Shown here in pieces: positions 56,972-64,000 of a stretch of DNA of 64,000 nucleotides. Position 1 is the first letter of the stretch; the number at the start of each line of letters is the position of its first letter. Source of the stretch: Elusimicrobia bacterium GWB2_63_16 (GTDB lineage Bacteria; Elusimicrobiota; Elusimicrobia; Elusimicrobiales; UBA9959). Location of the stretch: the NCBI GenBank assembly GCA_001799715.1, contig MGTZ01000002.1, positions 39,784-103,783 on the forward strand, given 5' to 3'. The position numbers were made by a program, and so were the translations under genes. Under the pieces are notes generated by a model. That model did no database searches. It was not told where the DNA came from and saw nothing but the letters and a program-made list of their open reading frames with translations.

Positions 56972-57925
56972 TCAGAGCGCCGGGTTCTTCAGGAACAGGA
57001 AGAAGTACTGCAGGAAGTCGTAGATGTCGCAGTTGACCAGGTTCACGTCCACGGGGCTGTGGTTCATGGCGCCGCCGAGGTGCCCGTTGACGCCGTTGAA
57101 GGTCAGGTCGACCGGGGCGTGCCCGGCATAGCCCTTTATGGAAGTGATGGGGCCGGCGAAGCCGTCCTGCCTGCCGAATTCCAGCCTGACCGGGGAGTTG
57201 TTGGCGTAGCCTTCCAGCAGGCCCTTGTCCCAGTTCACGGTATAGTTCACGGGGCTGTGGTTGGCGCCGCCGTAAACCTTGACTTCCCTGGTGCTCCAGT
57301 CGAACTTCAGGTCCACCGGGGAAAGGTTGGCGCCGCCGGTGATGGTCTTTTCGTCGTGGTCGATCTTGACGTCCACAGGGGAGTGGTTCAGACCGCCGGT
57401 GATCGTCCAGTCCAGCTTGTTGATCTTGACGTCCACAGGGCTGTGGTTCATGCCGCCCTTGATGGTGCCCATCTTGACGGCGTAGGTGGACTTGTTGTTG
57501 AGGCCGAAGAGCTGGTCGTGCGTCCGCTGGCCGACCTTCACTTCGGTCACGTAGTAGTAGCGCGCCAGGCCCACGGCCAGGTCGGCGGCGTTCTGGCCTT
57601 TCACGTCCACGATGACCATGTAGCCGCCGGTATTGTCCTGGTAGGCGGCGGCTTTAAAGCCGTTCTCGCTGAGTTCTTTGACCGCCTTGTCTATGTCCAT
57701 GCCGCGCACGATGCCGATCAGGGCGTCGTCGTTTTCGGGCTGGGCGGTATTGACGGTTATTTTGCGGAGGGTCATCCACTGGTTGGCCTTGGGGGCCTCG
57801 GGCGACGGCAGCTCTACGGCGGGGAGGGAGAAACCGGCTTCTTTCAGTACCGCGCTGTCGGCGGCGGCGGCCGGGAGCAGGGAAGCGGAAAGCAGGACTG
57901 CGGCTATGAAAGGCGTTTTTATCAT
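56972..57925 (-). CDS. Secreted protein with seven NHSPV repeats, function unknown
   Basis: 317 residues from ATG 57925, preceded by AGGAGG; a signal peptide ends LLPAAAA. Residues 50-145 form a small alpha/beta domain ('GMDIDKAVKELSENGFKAAAY'). From about 155 to 300 there are seven copies of a roughly 20-residue unit with core N-H-S-P-V-[DN] (variants NLSPV, NNSPV, GHAPV), which should stack as a beta solenoid or meander. The C-terminus is hydrophobic (about 20 residues, 'YDFLQYFFLFLKNPAL'). No family known to me. Confidence 0.7.
   Translation of the reverse strand: MIKTPFIAAVLLSASLLPAAAADSAVLKEAGFSLPAVELPSPEAPKANQWMTLRKITVNTAQPENDDALIGIVRGMDIDKAVKELSENGFKAAAYQDNTGGYMVIVDVKGQNAADLAVGLARYYYVTEVKVGQRTHDQLFGLNNKSTYAVKMGTIKGGMNHSPVDVKINKLDWTITGGLNHSPVDVKIDHDEKTITGGANLSPVDLKFDWSTREVKVYGGANHSPVNYTVNWDKGLLEGYANNSPVRLEFGRQDGFAGPITSIKGYAGHAPVDLTFNGVNGHLGGAMNHSPVDVNLVNCDIYDFLQYFFLFLKNPAL
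57047..57462 (-). repeat. Seven protein-level NHSPV repeats
   Basis: Seven units of roughly 60 bases encode Gly-Gly-x-Asn-His-Ser-Pro-Val-[Asp/Asn] cores. DNA identity between units is moderate, so the duplication is old or under codon drift. Confidence 0.85.
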
Positions 57926-58054
57926 TGGACAATGACCTCCTGTATCTTTATATATTATGCCCGAAACGGCGCGGCGGCGCATCGGGCGCAGGGCCTAGCC
58001 GGCCCGGGTTTTTTGGCCCTGCCCGGCCTGGGTCTTGCGCCCGCCCGGCCGCAC

Positions 58055-58082
58055 TTGACAGGTCAAAGCCGTCTGCTATACT
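58055..58082 (+). promoter_or_regulatory. Near-consensus sigma-70 promoter of the second clostripain
   Basis: TTGACA (58055-58060), 16 bases, TATACT (58077-58082), then a GGGAGAGG ribosome site before the ATG at 58115. The best housekeeping promoter seen in the window. Confidence 0.88.
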
Positions 58083-58114
58083 ATTAGCGTAAGTTACCGG
58101 CAGGGAGAGGGAAT

Positions 58115-59488
58115 ATGAAAAAAATATTTATAGCGGCGTTAGTGGCGGTGCTGACCGCCTCCGCGGCATTCGCGCAGGAAGCGCGCACGGACCTGGAGGG
58201 CAGGGGCCAGCGCGGCCGCGCCCCGGGCTCCGACATCCCGGCGGTTTCCGCCCCCACGGCGGTGGAAGCCCGCGCCGCGGCCAGGGCCGAGGACAGGGCC
58301 CCCAAGGAATGGACGGTCATGGTCTTCATCAACGGCAAGAACGACCTCGAGATGGCCGGCCTCTACAACGTCAACCAGATGGAGAAGGTGGGCTCCTCCA
58401 AAAAAATGAATATCGTGGTGGAGCAGGGCCGCATAGCCGGCCATACCGACCTGGACGGCGACTGGACCGGCAGCCGGCGCATGCTGGTCAAGAAGGACAG
58501 GAACGAGGAGAAGATCACCTCGCCGGTCCTGATGGAGACCAAGACGGTGGACATGGGCGACTACAAACGCGCCGTGGACTTCGTGAAATGGTCCAAGGAG
58601 AACTTCCCCGCCAAGCGCTATATGCTGATCATCTGGAACCACGGCAGCGGCTGGATGGACCCGCGCAGCGCGCAGAAGGGCATCTCCTTCGACGACGAGA
58701 CCGGCAACTACATCCGCACGCCGCAGATCGGCCAGATCCTCAAGGAGGCCGGCAAGGTGGACATCCTCGCCTTCGACGCCTGCCTGATGCAGATGGCCGA
58801 GGTGGCCTACGAGGTTAAGGACTACGCCGAGGTGATCGTGGGCGCCGAGGAGACCGTGCCGGGACTGGGCTTTCCCTACGACATGTTCCTGGGCGCCATG
58901 GCCAAGAAGCCCGACATGAGCACCGAGGGTACCTCCGCCGTGATGGTGGAAGCCTTCAAGATGTTCTACGACGCGGTCAAGAAGGGAGCCAACCTCTCGG
59001 CCATCAGGACCTCCAAGGTGGCGGGCCTGGGCGAGCATATGGCGGGCTTCGCCTCGCTGGCCAGGGAGATAGGGGACCTGGAGGCGCTGAAAACCGCGCG
59101 CAACGGCGTTATACGCTATGACGCGGTGGGCGCCGGCTCGGACCCGCAGATGACGGTCTCTTTCTACGGCGACGTCGCGCAGTTCGCCAAGCTCACCGCC
59201 GACAGCCTGAAGGAGCACCCCAAGGCCGCGGAACTCAAGACCAGGGCCGCCGCGCTGGGCGAGTACATAGATAAGGAGCTGGTCATACACAAGGGCGCCT
59301 CCGGCAAGAACCGCGTGGGCCGCGACCTGTCCGAGAGCCGCGGCATCTCGGTGTACCTCCCGCCGGTGGAGACCCGCATTACGCAGGAGCGGCTGGAGGG
59401 GATCTTCGAGGCCCCTTACTCCGGCTTCGCGTTCGACAAGGCCACCAAGTGGCACGACTTCGCCACTTTCGTTTACGGCGCAAAGTAG
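58115..59488 (+). CDS. Clostripain-family (C11) cysteine protease, secreted (second copy)
   Basis: 457 residues with a signal peptide ending SAAFA, an Arg-rich pro-like region, then 'EWTVMVFINGKNDLEM'. Catalytic His176 in 'IWNHGSGW' and Cys223 in 'FDACLMQM' are both kept, as is 'SFDDETGNYIRTPQ'. It is a full-length paralogue of the protease at 1622 but has a strong promoter and a ribosome site, so it is probably the main form. Likely periplasmic or secreted, with Arg/Lys preference by family. Confidence 0.92.
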   Translation: MKKIFIAALVAVLTASAAFAQEARTDLEGRGQRGRAPGSDIPAVSAPTAVEARAAARAEDRAPKEWTVMVFINGKNDLEMAGLYNVNQMEKVGSSKKMNIVVEQGRIAGHTDLDGDWTGSRRMLVKKDRNEEKITSPVLMETKTVDMGDYKRAVDFVKWSKENFPAKRYMLIIWNHGSGWMDPRSAQKGISFDDETGNYIRTPQIGQILKEAGKVDILAFDACLMQMAEVAYEVKDYAEVIVGAEETVPGLGFPYDMFLGAMAKKPDMSTEGTSAVMVEAFKMFYDAVKKGANLSAIRTSKVAGLGEHMAGFASLAREIGDLEALKTARNGVIRYDAVGAGSDPQMTVSFYGDVAQFAKLTADSLKEHPKAAELKTRAAALGEYIDKELVIHKGASGKNRVGRDLSESRGISVYLPPVETRITQERLEGIFEAPYSGFAFDKATKWHDFATFVYGAK

Positions 59489-59503
59489 AGAGTGAGGGAG
59501 GCT

Positions 59504-59541
59504 GAAAAAAGTACCCCGGCATAACGCCGGGGTATTTTTTT
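59504..59541 (+). terminator. Rho-independent terminator
   Basis: TACCCCGGC / GCCGGGGTA stem, five-base loop and seven T, 15 bases after the clostripain stop; an A tract before the stem also makes it work on the minus strand. Confidence 0.92.
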
Positions 59542-59631
59542 GCCGCTGACGCTCCTCAGGGCCGCGGAGCCTATTAATTTGTTAGAATTCTAAAGTAATC
59601 CCACATTCCATACGGGTCTTGAGGTAAACAC

Positions 59632-61164
59632 TTGGATCAGATCCTTATCTTGGACTTTGGCAGCCAGTATACCCAGCTCATCGCCCGCAGGCTCCGCAGC
59701 TTGCGGGTTTATTGCGAAATACTTCCCTATAGCGCGCCGGTGGAGGATATCCTCGCCCGGTCCCCGAGGGGAATCATCCTTTCCGGCGGGCCGTCCAGCG
59801 TTTACGACGCGGACGCGCCGAAGCCGGACCCGGCGGTCTTCAACCTGGGCGTGCCGGTGCTGGGCGTCTGCTACGGCATGCAGCTGCTGGCGCACGAGTA
59901 CGGCGGCAAGGTTTCCAAGGCGGCCTCCCGCGAGTACGGTTTCAGCAAGCTGAAGATCCTGAAAGGCTCGCGGCTGTTCAAGGGCATCAAGAGCCCGGTC
60001 AGCGTCTGGATGAGCCACGGCGACGAGGTGAAGCGGGTCCCGCCCGGCTTCCACGTTACCGCCCGCGCCGACGGTTCGGATATCTCCGCCATGGAGAACC
60101 CGGCGCTGAACCTCTACGCGCTGCAGTTCCACCCCGAGGTGCACCACACCGAACAGGGCGCGCGGATGATAGAGAATTTCGCCCGCGGCGTCTGCGGCTA
60201 TAAGGAACGCTGGACCCCCGCCTCCTTCCTTGCCGGCAGCGTCGCTGAAATTAAAAAACAGGCGGCGGGAGGCGCGGTCATCTGCGGCCTTTCCGGCGGC
60301 GTGGACTCTTCGGTGGCGGCCGTGCTGGCCCACCGGGCCATCGGCAGCAAGCTCAAGTGCATCTTCGTCGACACCGGCGTGCTGCGCCATGGCGACCGCG
60401 AGCGCATGACCGAAGTGTTCAAGAAGAAATTCGGCTACAGCCTCAAGATCGTGGACGCCTCGGCGCTGTTCCTGGGCCGGCTGAAGGGCGTCACCTCGCC
60501 CGAGAAGAAGCGCAAGATCATCGGCCACACCTTCATAGAGGTTTTCGACAGGGAAGCCAAAAAGATAAAAGGCGCGGCGCATCTGCTGCAGGGCACGCTC
60601 TATCCCGACGTGATAGAGTCCGTTTCCGTGAAAGGTCCTTCCGCCGTCATCAAGAGCCACCACAACGTGGGCGGCCTGCCGGCGCGGATGAAGCTGGGCC
60701 TCATCGAGCCGCTGCGCTATTTCTTCAAGGACGAGGTGCGCGAGCTCGGCCGCAGCCTGAAGATCCCCGAGAGCGTGCTGATGCTGCACCCCTTCCCCGG
60801 CCCCGGCCTGGCCATACGCGTACTGGGCGAGGTCACGCCCGACAGGCTGAAGATCCTGCGCGAGGCAGACCGGGTGATGCGCGAGGAGATACAAACGGCC
60901 GGCTGGTATTCGAAGATCTGGCAGGCCTTCTGCGTGCTGCTGCCGGTGCGCTCCGTGGGCGTGATGGGCGACGAGCGCTCCTACGAATACACGATAGCCG
61001 TGCGCTGCGTCAGCTCGGTGGACGGTATGACGGCCGACTGGAGCCGCCTGCCGCACGACCTGCTGCAGAAGATCTCTTCGCGCATAGTCAGCGAGGTGCG
61101 CGGCGTCAACCGCGTGGTCTACGACGTCACCTCCAAGCCGCCCGCCACCATCGAGTGGGAATGA
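59632..61164 (+). CDS. guaA: GMP synthase (glutamine-hydrolysing)
   Basis: 510 residues from a TTG start, with GAGGT seven bases upstream. GuaA turns XMP into GMP. The class I amidotransferase domain has the nucleophile Cys80 ('GVCYGMQLLAHEYGG') and 'FHPEVHHTEQG' (His/Glu). The ATP-pyrophosphatase domain has 'GLSGGVDSSVAAVL', and the dimerisation domain ends 'VYDVTSKPPATIEWE', the invariant GuaA terminus. It overlaps the RNase lipoprotein gene and is followed by guaB, forming a guanine-nucleotide operon. Confidence 0.97.
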   Translation: MDQILILDFGSQYTQLIARRLRSLRVYCEILPYSAPVEDILARSPRGIILSGGPSSVYDADAPKPDPAVFNLGVPVLGVCYGMQLLAHEYGGKVSKAASREYGFSKLKILKGSRLFKGIKSPVSVWMSHGDEVKRVPPGFHVTARADGSDISAMENPALNLYALQFHPEVHHTEQGARMIENFARGVCGYKERWTPASFLAGSVAEIKKQAAGGAVICGLSGGVDSSVAAVLAHRAIGSKLKCIFVDTGVLRHGDRERMTEVFKKKFGYSLKIVDASALFLGRLKGVTSPEKKRKIIGHTFIEVFDREAKKIKGAAHLLQGTLYPDVIESVSVKGPSAVIKSHHNVGGLPARMKLGLIEPLRYFFKDEVRELGRSLKIPESVLMLHPFPGPGLAIRVLGEVTPDRLKILREADRVMREEIQTAGWYSKIWQAFCVLLPVRSVGVMGDERSYEYTIAVRCVSSVDGMTADWSRLPHDLLQKISSRIVSEVRGVNRVVYDVTSKPPATIEWE

Positions 61165-61646
61165 TGAAAAGAACCCTGCCGCTCCTGCTGTCCGCCGTCT
61201 TCTTGGCCGCCTGCGCCGGACAGCCCCGTGCCGCCGCGAAGCCGCAGCGGGAGCGCCCGCCCTGCGAGCGCAGCGCGGCCCTGCTGCCCGGGGACGGCTT
61301 GGAGCCGGCTCTGGACCCGGCGCGCACGGCCGCCGCCAACGAGCTGCTGGCGAAGATAGCGGCCTGCGCCGCGCTGCCTTTCGCGGAGGACCACACGGTC
61401 TTCGGCAACCGTGAAGGGCGCCTGCCGCCCCGCCCGCGCGGCTACTATCTCGAGTATAGTTTCCCCGTGCCCGGGCGCGATATCGGGGATGTGCCGGCGG
61501 AGGTGATGGTCGGTACGGTGACGCTGGTGAGCGGCATCATCAGCAGCCCGAGGGGGCCGGAACGCCTGGTCATAGGCGGAGGGCGGGAAATATACTATAC
61601 GCCGGACCACTACCTGCATTTCGTGGAGCTGAAGATAAAGAGATAG
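61164..61646 (+). CDS. Guanyl-specific RNase-like lipoprotein (RNase Sa/barnase fold)
   Basis: 160 residues (ATG 61161 three bases upstream is equally possible; both overlap the guaA stop). A signal peptide with lipobox (VFLAAC) targets it to the envelope. The C-terminal 85 residues match the ribonuclease at 12502: 'FGNREGRLPP', Glu97 in 'GYYLEYSF', Arg134 in 'GPERLVIGG' and His149 in 'YTPDHYLHF'. All three catalytic residues are present. No barstar gene follows. Its place between guaA and guaB hints at salvage of guanosine from RNA or mere operon hitch-hiking (inference). Confidence 0.8.
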   Translation: MKRTLPLLLSAVFLAACAGQPRAAAKPQRERPPCERSAALLPGDGLEPALDPARTAAANELLAKIAACAALPFAEDHTVFGNREGRLPPRPRGYYLEYSFPVPGRDIGDVPAEVMVGTVTLVSGIISSPRGPERLVIGGGREIYYTPDHYLHFVELKIKR

Positions 61647-61662
61647 GGGATAAGGAGACCGC

Positions 61663-63120
61663 ATGCTTCAGGACAAGATAGAGTTCGGCCTTACTTTCGA
61701 CGATGTGCTGCTGCTGCCGGCGAAGTCCTCGGTGATGCCGCGCGAGACCGATATCGGCACCATGCTCACCCGCAAGATAGCGCTGAACCTGCCGCTGGTC
61801 TCGGCCGCCATGGACACCGTGACCGAGGCCGGCCTCGCCATGGCCATGGCCCGCGAGGGCGGCATCGGCATCATCCACCGGGCCATGCCCGCCCGCGAGC
61901 AGGCCGAGGAGGTGCGCAAGGTCAAGCGCCACGAGAGCGGCGTGATCTCCGCCCCGCTTACCGTCTCTCCCGACGAAAAATTGAGCGACGCCGTGGCCCT
62001 GATGGCCAAGCACGAAGTGTCCAGCGTGGCCGTAGTCTCCCGCGGCCGGCTCGTGGGTTTGCTCACCAACCGCGACCTGCGTTTTCTGAAGGACCTGGAC
62101 CGCAAGGTCTCCACCGCCATGACCACCGACCTGGTCACCGCCCGGCCCGGCACCACGCCCGAGCAGGCCGAGAAGATACTGCAGGAGCACCGCATAGAGA
62201 AGCTGCCGCTCGTGGACCGCAACGGCGTATTGAAAGGCCTGATCACCGTGCGCGACATCCTCAATAAAAAGCAGTACCCGAACGCCTGCAAGGATCGTGC
62301 CGGCCGGCTGCGCGTGGGCGCCGCCATAGGCGCCGGCCCCGACGCCGTGGAGCGCGCCGGCGAGCTGGTGAAGGCGGGGGCGGACGTGATCTCGCTGGAC
62401 TCCGCGCACGGTCATTCGGCCAACGTGCTGCGGACCCTGCGGGAGGTGAAGCGCCGCTACGGCTGCGAGGTGATAGCCGGCAACGTGGCCACCTACCAGG
62501 GCGCGCTGGACCTCATCAAGGCCGGCGCCGACGCCATCAAGGTGGGCATCGGCCCCGGCTCCATCTGCACCACGCGCGTGATCTCCGGCGTGGGCGTGCC
62601 GCAGCTGACCGCCGTGAAGGACTGCTGCCGCGCCGCCGCCCGCAGCAAGACCCCCGTCATCGCCGACGGCGGCATCAAGTTCTCCGGCGACATCACCAAG
62701 GCCATGGCCGCCGGCGCCAGCGCCGTGATGCTGGGCACGCTGCTCGCCGGCACCCAGGAAGCCCCCGGCGACATCATTCTTTTCCAGGGCCGCAGCTACA
62801 AGGCCTACCGCGGCATGGGCTCGGTGGGCGCCATGGAGGCCGGCTCCAAGGACCGCTACGGCCAGAGCGGCGTGCAGAAGGATAAGCTGGTGCCGGAGGG
62901 CATAGAGGGCCAGGTGCCCTACAAGGGCCCGGTAGCCGACATCGTGCACCAGCTCACCGGCGGCCTGCGCGCCGGCCTGGGCTACTGCGGCTGCAAGGAC
63001 CTCGCCGAACTGAGGCGCAAGGCGCGCTTCGTGCGGCTGACCAACGCCGGGCTTAAGGAAAGCCATGTGCATGACGTGAAGGTGACCAAGGAAACCCCCA
63101 ACTACGCCAGCAACGATTAA
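61663..63120 (+). CDS. guaB: IMP dehydrogenase
   Basis: 485 residues. It oxidises IMP to XMP with NAD, the step before GuaA. '[13 protein letters not shown]' starts the TIM barrel, two CBS domains lie at about residues 95-205, the catalytic Cys302 is in '[15 protein letters not shown]', and '[10 protein letters not shown]' and 'RYGQ' (flap) follow. It has AAGGAGA before the ATG and lies 16 bases after the RNase lipoprotein. Confidence 0.97.
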   Translation: MLQDKIEFGLTFDDVLLLPAKSSVMPRETDIGTMLTRKIALNLPLVSAAMDTVTEAGLAMAMAREGGIGIIHRAMPAREQAEEVRKVKRHESGVISAPLTVSPDEKLSDAVALMAKHEVSSVAVVSRGRLVGLLTNRDLRFLKDLDRKVSTAMTTDLVTARPGTTPEQAEKILQEHRIEKLPLVDRNGVLKGLITVRDILNKKQYPNACKDRAGRLRVGAAIGAGPDAVERAGELVKAGADVISLDSAHGHSANVLRTLREVKRRYGCEVIAGNVATYQGALDLIKAGADAIKVGIGPGSICTTRVISGVGVPQLTAVKDCCRAAARSKTPVIADGGIKFSGDITKAMAAGASAVMLGTLLAGTQEAPGDIILFQGRSYKAYRGMGSVGAMEAGSKDRYGQSGVQKDKLVPEGIEGQVPYKGPVADIVHQLTGGLRAGLGYCGCKDLAELRRKARFVRLTNAGLKESHVHDVKVTKETPNYASND

Positions 63121-63142
63121 GCAGGACTAAAAAGGAGACAGC

Positions 63143-64000
63143 ATGAACCCCTTACTCTCAGGCGCGGAACTGCCCAGGTACGACGAGATACAGCCCGGCC
63201 ACGTGGCCGAGGCCGTGGAGCGGATGATAGAAGAGGTGGAGAAGGGGCTCGCCCGCATCGAGGCCGACACCAGGCCCCCGTCCTGGAGCACCGTGGTGGA
63301 AGAACTCAATACCCTCGAGGAATGGTTTACCCGCGTCTGGTCCCCGGTGGGCCACCTCAACACCGTCAAGAACAGCCCCGAGCTGCGCGAGGTCTACCAG
63401 GCCGCCCAGCCGAAGGTAGTGGCGCTGGGGCTGAAGATGAGCCAGTCAGCCGCCGTCTACGCCCGGCTGCTCGCCATCAAGGACGGCCCCGGCTGGAACG
63501 CGCTGGACAAGGGTCAGCGGCGGGCCATAGAGAAGAGCCTGCTCTCCGCCAAGCTCTCCGGCATAGCGCTGGAGGGGGCGAAGCGCGAACGCTTCAACAA
63601 GATAGCCGAGGAGCTCTCGCAGCTCTCCACCAGGTTCAGCAACAACGTGCTGGACGCCACCAAGGAGTTCAAGCTCACGCTCACCTCGCCCGCCGAGGTG
63701 GACGGCCTGACCGACTCCGCGAAAGAAATGCTGGCCCACTCCTACGCCCGGCAGAACCCGCCCGCCAAGCCCGACCCGGCCAACGGCCCCTGGCTGCTGA
63801 CGCTCGACGCTCCGGTGTACGTGGCCTTCATGCAGTTCGGCAAGAACCGCGCCCTGCGCGAAAAATTGTACCGCGCCTTCGTCTCCCGCGCCTCCGCGGG
63901 CGAGAAGGACAATACCCCGCTGATGGCCGACATCCTGCGCCTGCGCCGCGAGGAAGCGGAGCTGCTCGGTTACGCCAATTACGCCGAGGTGTCGCTGGCC
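63143..64000 (+). CDS. M3 family oligopeptidase (oligopeptidase A-like), partial
   Basis: 286 residues visible; the gene runs off the window before the HEXXH zinc motif. 'PRYDEIQPGHVAEAVERMI' is the classic N-terminus of oligopeptidase A/PrlC, and 'KLSGIALEGAKRERFNKIAEELSQLSTRFSNNVLDAT' fits the family helical region. It cuts short peptides in the cytoplasm, including cleaved signal peptides. AAGGAG lies before the ATG, 22 bases after guaB. Confidence 0.9.
   Translation, partial: MNPLLSGAELPRYDEIQPGHVAEAVERMIEEVEKGLARIEADTRPPSWSTVVEELNTLEEWFTRVWSPVGHLNTVKNSPELREVYQAAQPKVVALGLKMSQSAAVYARLLAIKDGPGWNALDKGQRRAIEKSLLSAKLSGIALEGAKRERFNKIAEELSQLSTRFSNNVLDATKEFKLTLTSPAEVDGLTDSAKEMLAHSYARQNPPAKPDPANGPWLLTLDAPVYVAFMQFGKNRALREKLYRAFVSRASAGEKDNTPLMADILRLRREEAELLGYANYAEVSLA

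Noticed and set aside
1-64000. tRNA, rRNA, riboswitch, insertion sequence or prophage genes
   Set aside because: I looked in the intergenic stretches and found no cloverleaf-like, rRNA-like, transposase or integrase sequence that I could support.

Overview
The window is GC-rich bacterial DNA from a Gram-negative organism with lipid A: it carries lpxI, lpxA, fabZ, lpxC, lpxD, a Skp/OmpH chaperone and bamA in one block. The number of radical SAM (rSAM) enzymes, the YgeW/YgeY-type nitrogen catabolism genes and the U32 iron-sulfur proteins point to an anaerobe. The overall style, including a secreted fibre-like protein of the 'TYYPAPYG / NVGI' kind, reminds me of Elusimicrobiota. That placement is inference; there is no rRNA or other marker gene here.

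Layout. (1) 1-2.9 kb: a CsgG/FlgO-like lipoprotein and a clostripain-family protease. (2) 3.2-10.8 kb, minus strand: the outer-membrane block bamA-skp-lpxD-lpxC-fabZ-lpxA-lpxI, interrupted between lpxC and lpxD by about 380 bp of nested palindromes. (3) 11-14.3 kb: a PIN-PhoH protein, a secreted RNase Sa/barnase-like ribonuclease with a barstar-like inhibitor, and a secreted fibre-like protein. (4) 14.4-47.5 kb: the centre of interest, an island with 17 rSAM genes (18 rSAM domains), three UbiU/UbiV-like U32 pairs, an ATP-pyrophosphatase, a type IV prepilin-peptidase-like membrane protein, a cysteine-desulfurase-like enzyme and an M20 hydrolase. (5) 47.6-53.1 kb: YgeW-type carbamoyltransferase, carbamate kinase and threonine-synthase-like genes, which with the YgeY-type hydrolase at 43.4 kb suggest a carbamoyl-based catabolic module. 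(6) 53.3-64 kb: secreted proteins, a GAF-PAS histidine kinase, a second clostripain, guaA, an RNase lipoprotein, guaB and the start of an M3 oligopeptidase.

How the island may work. At 14.4-20.3 kb lies a His-Xaa-Ser (Hxs) type peptide-modification locus: an HxsD-like protein, an HxsB-like SPASM maturase, a second HxsD-like protein, a membrane-anchored Cys-rich protein, a 93-residue precursor with nine H-x-S triplets ending GGWC (HxsA-like), a paralogue of the Cys-rich protein, and a second HxsB-like maturase. The genes overlap or lie a few bases apart. The genes continue into a long run of further rSAM enzymes. Eleven of these share one C-terminal four-cysteine signature, and three form a sister subgroup matched in number by the three U32 pairs. 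I infer a large post-translational or small-molecule modification system; the rSAM substrates beyond the HxsA-like peptide are unknown.

All calls come from reading the sequence and recalling family motifs. No database search or alignment program was run.
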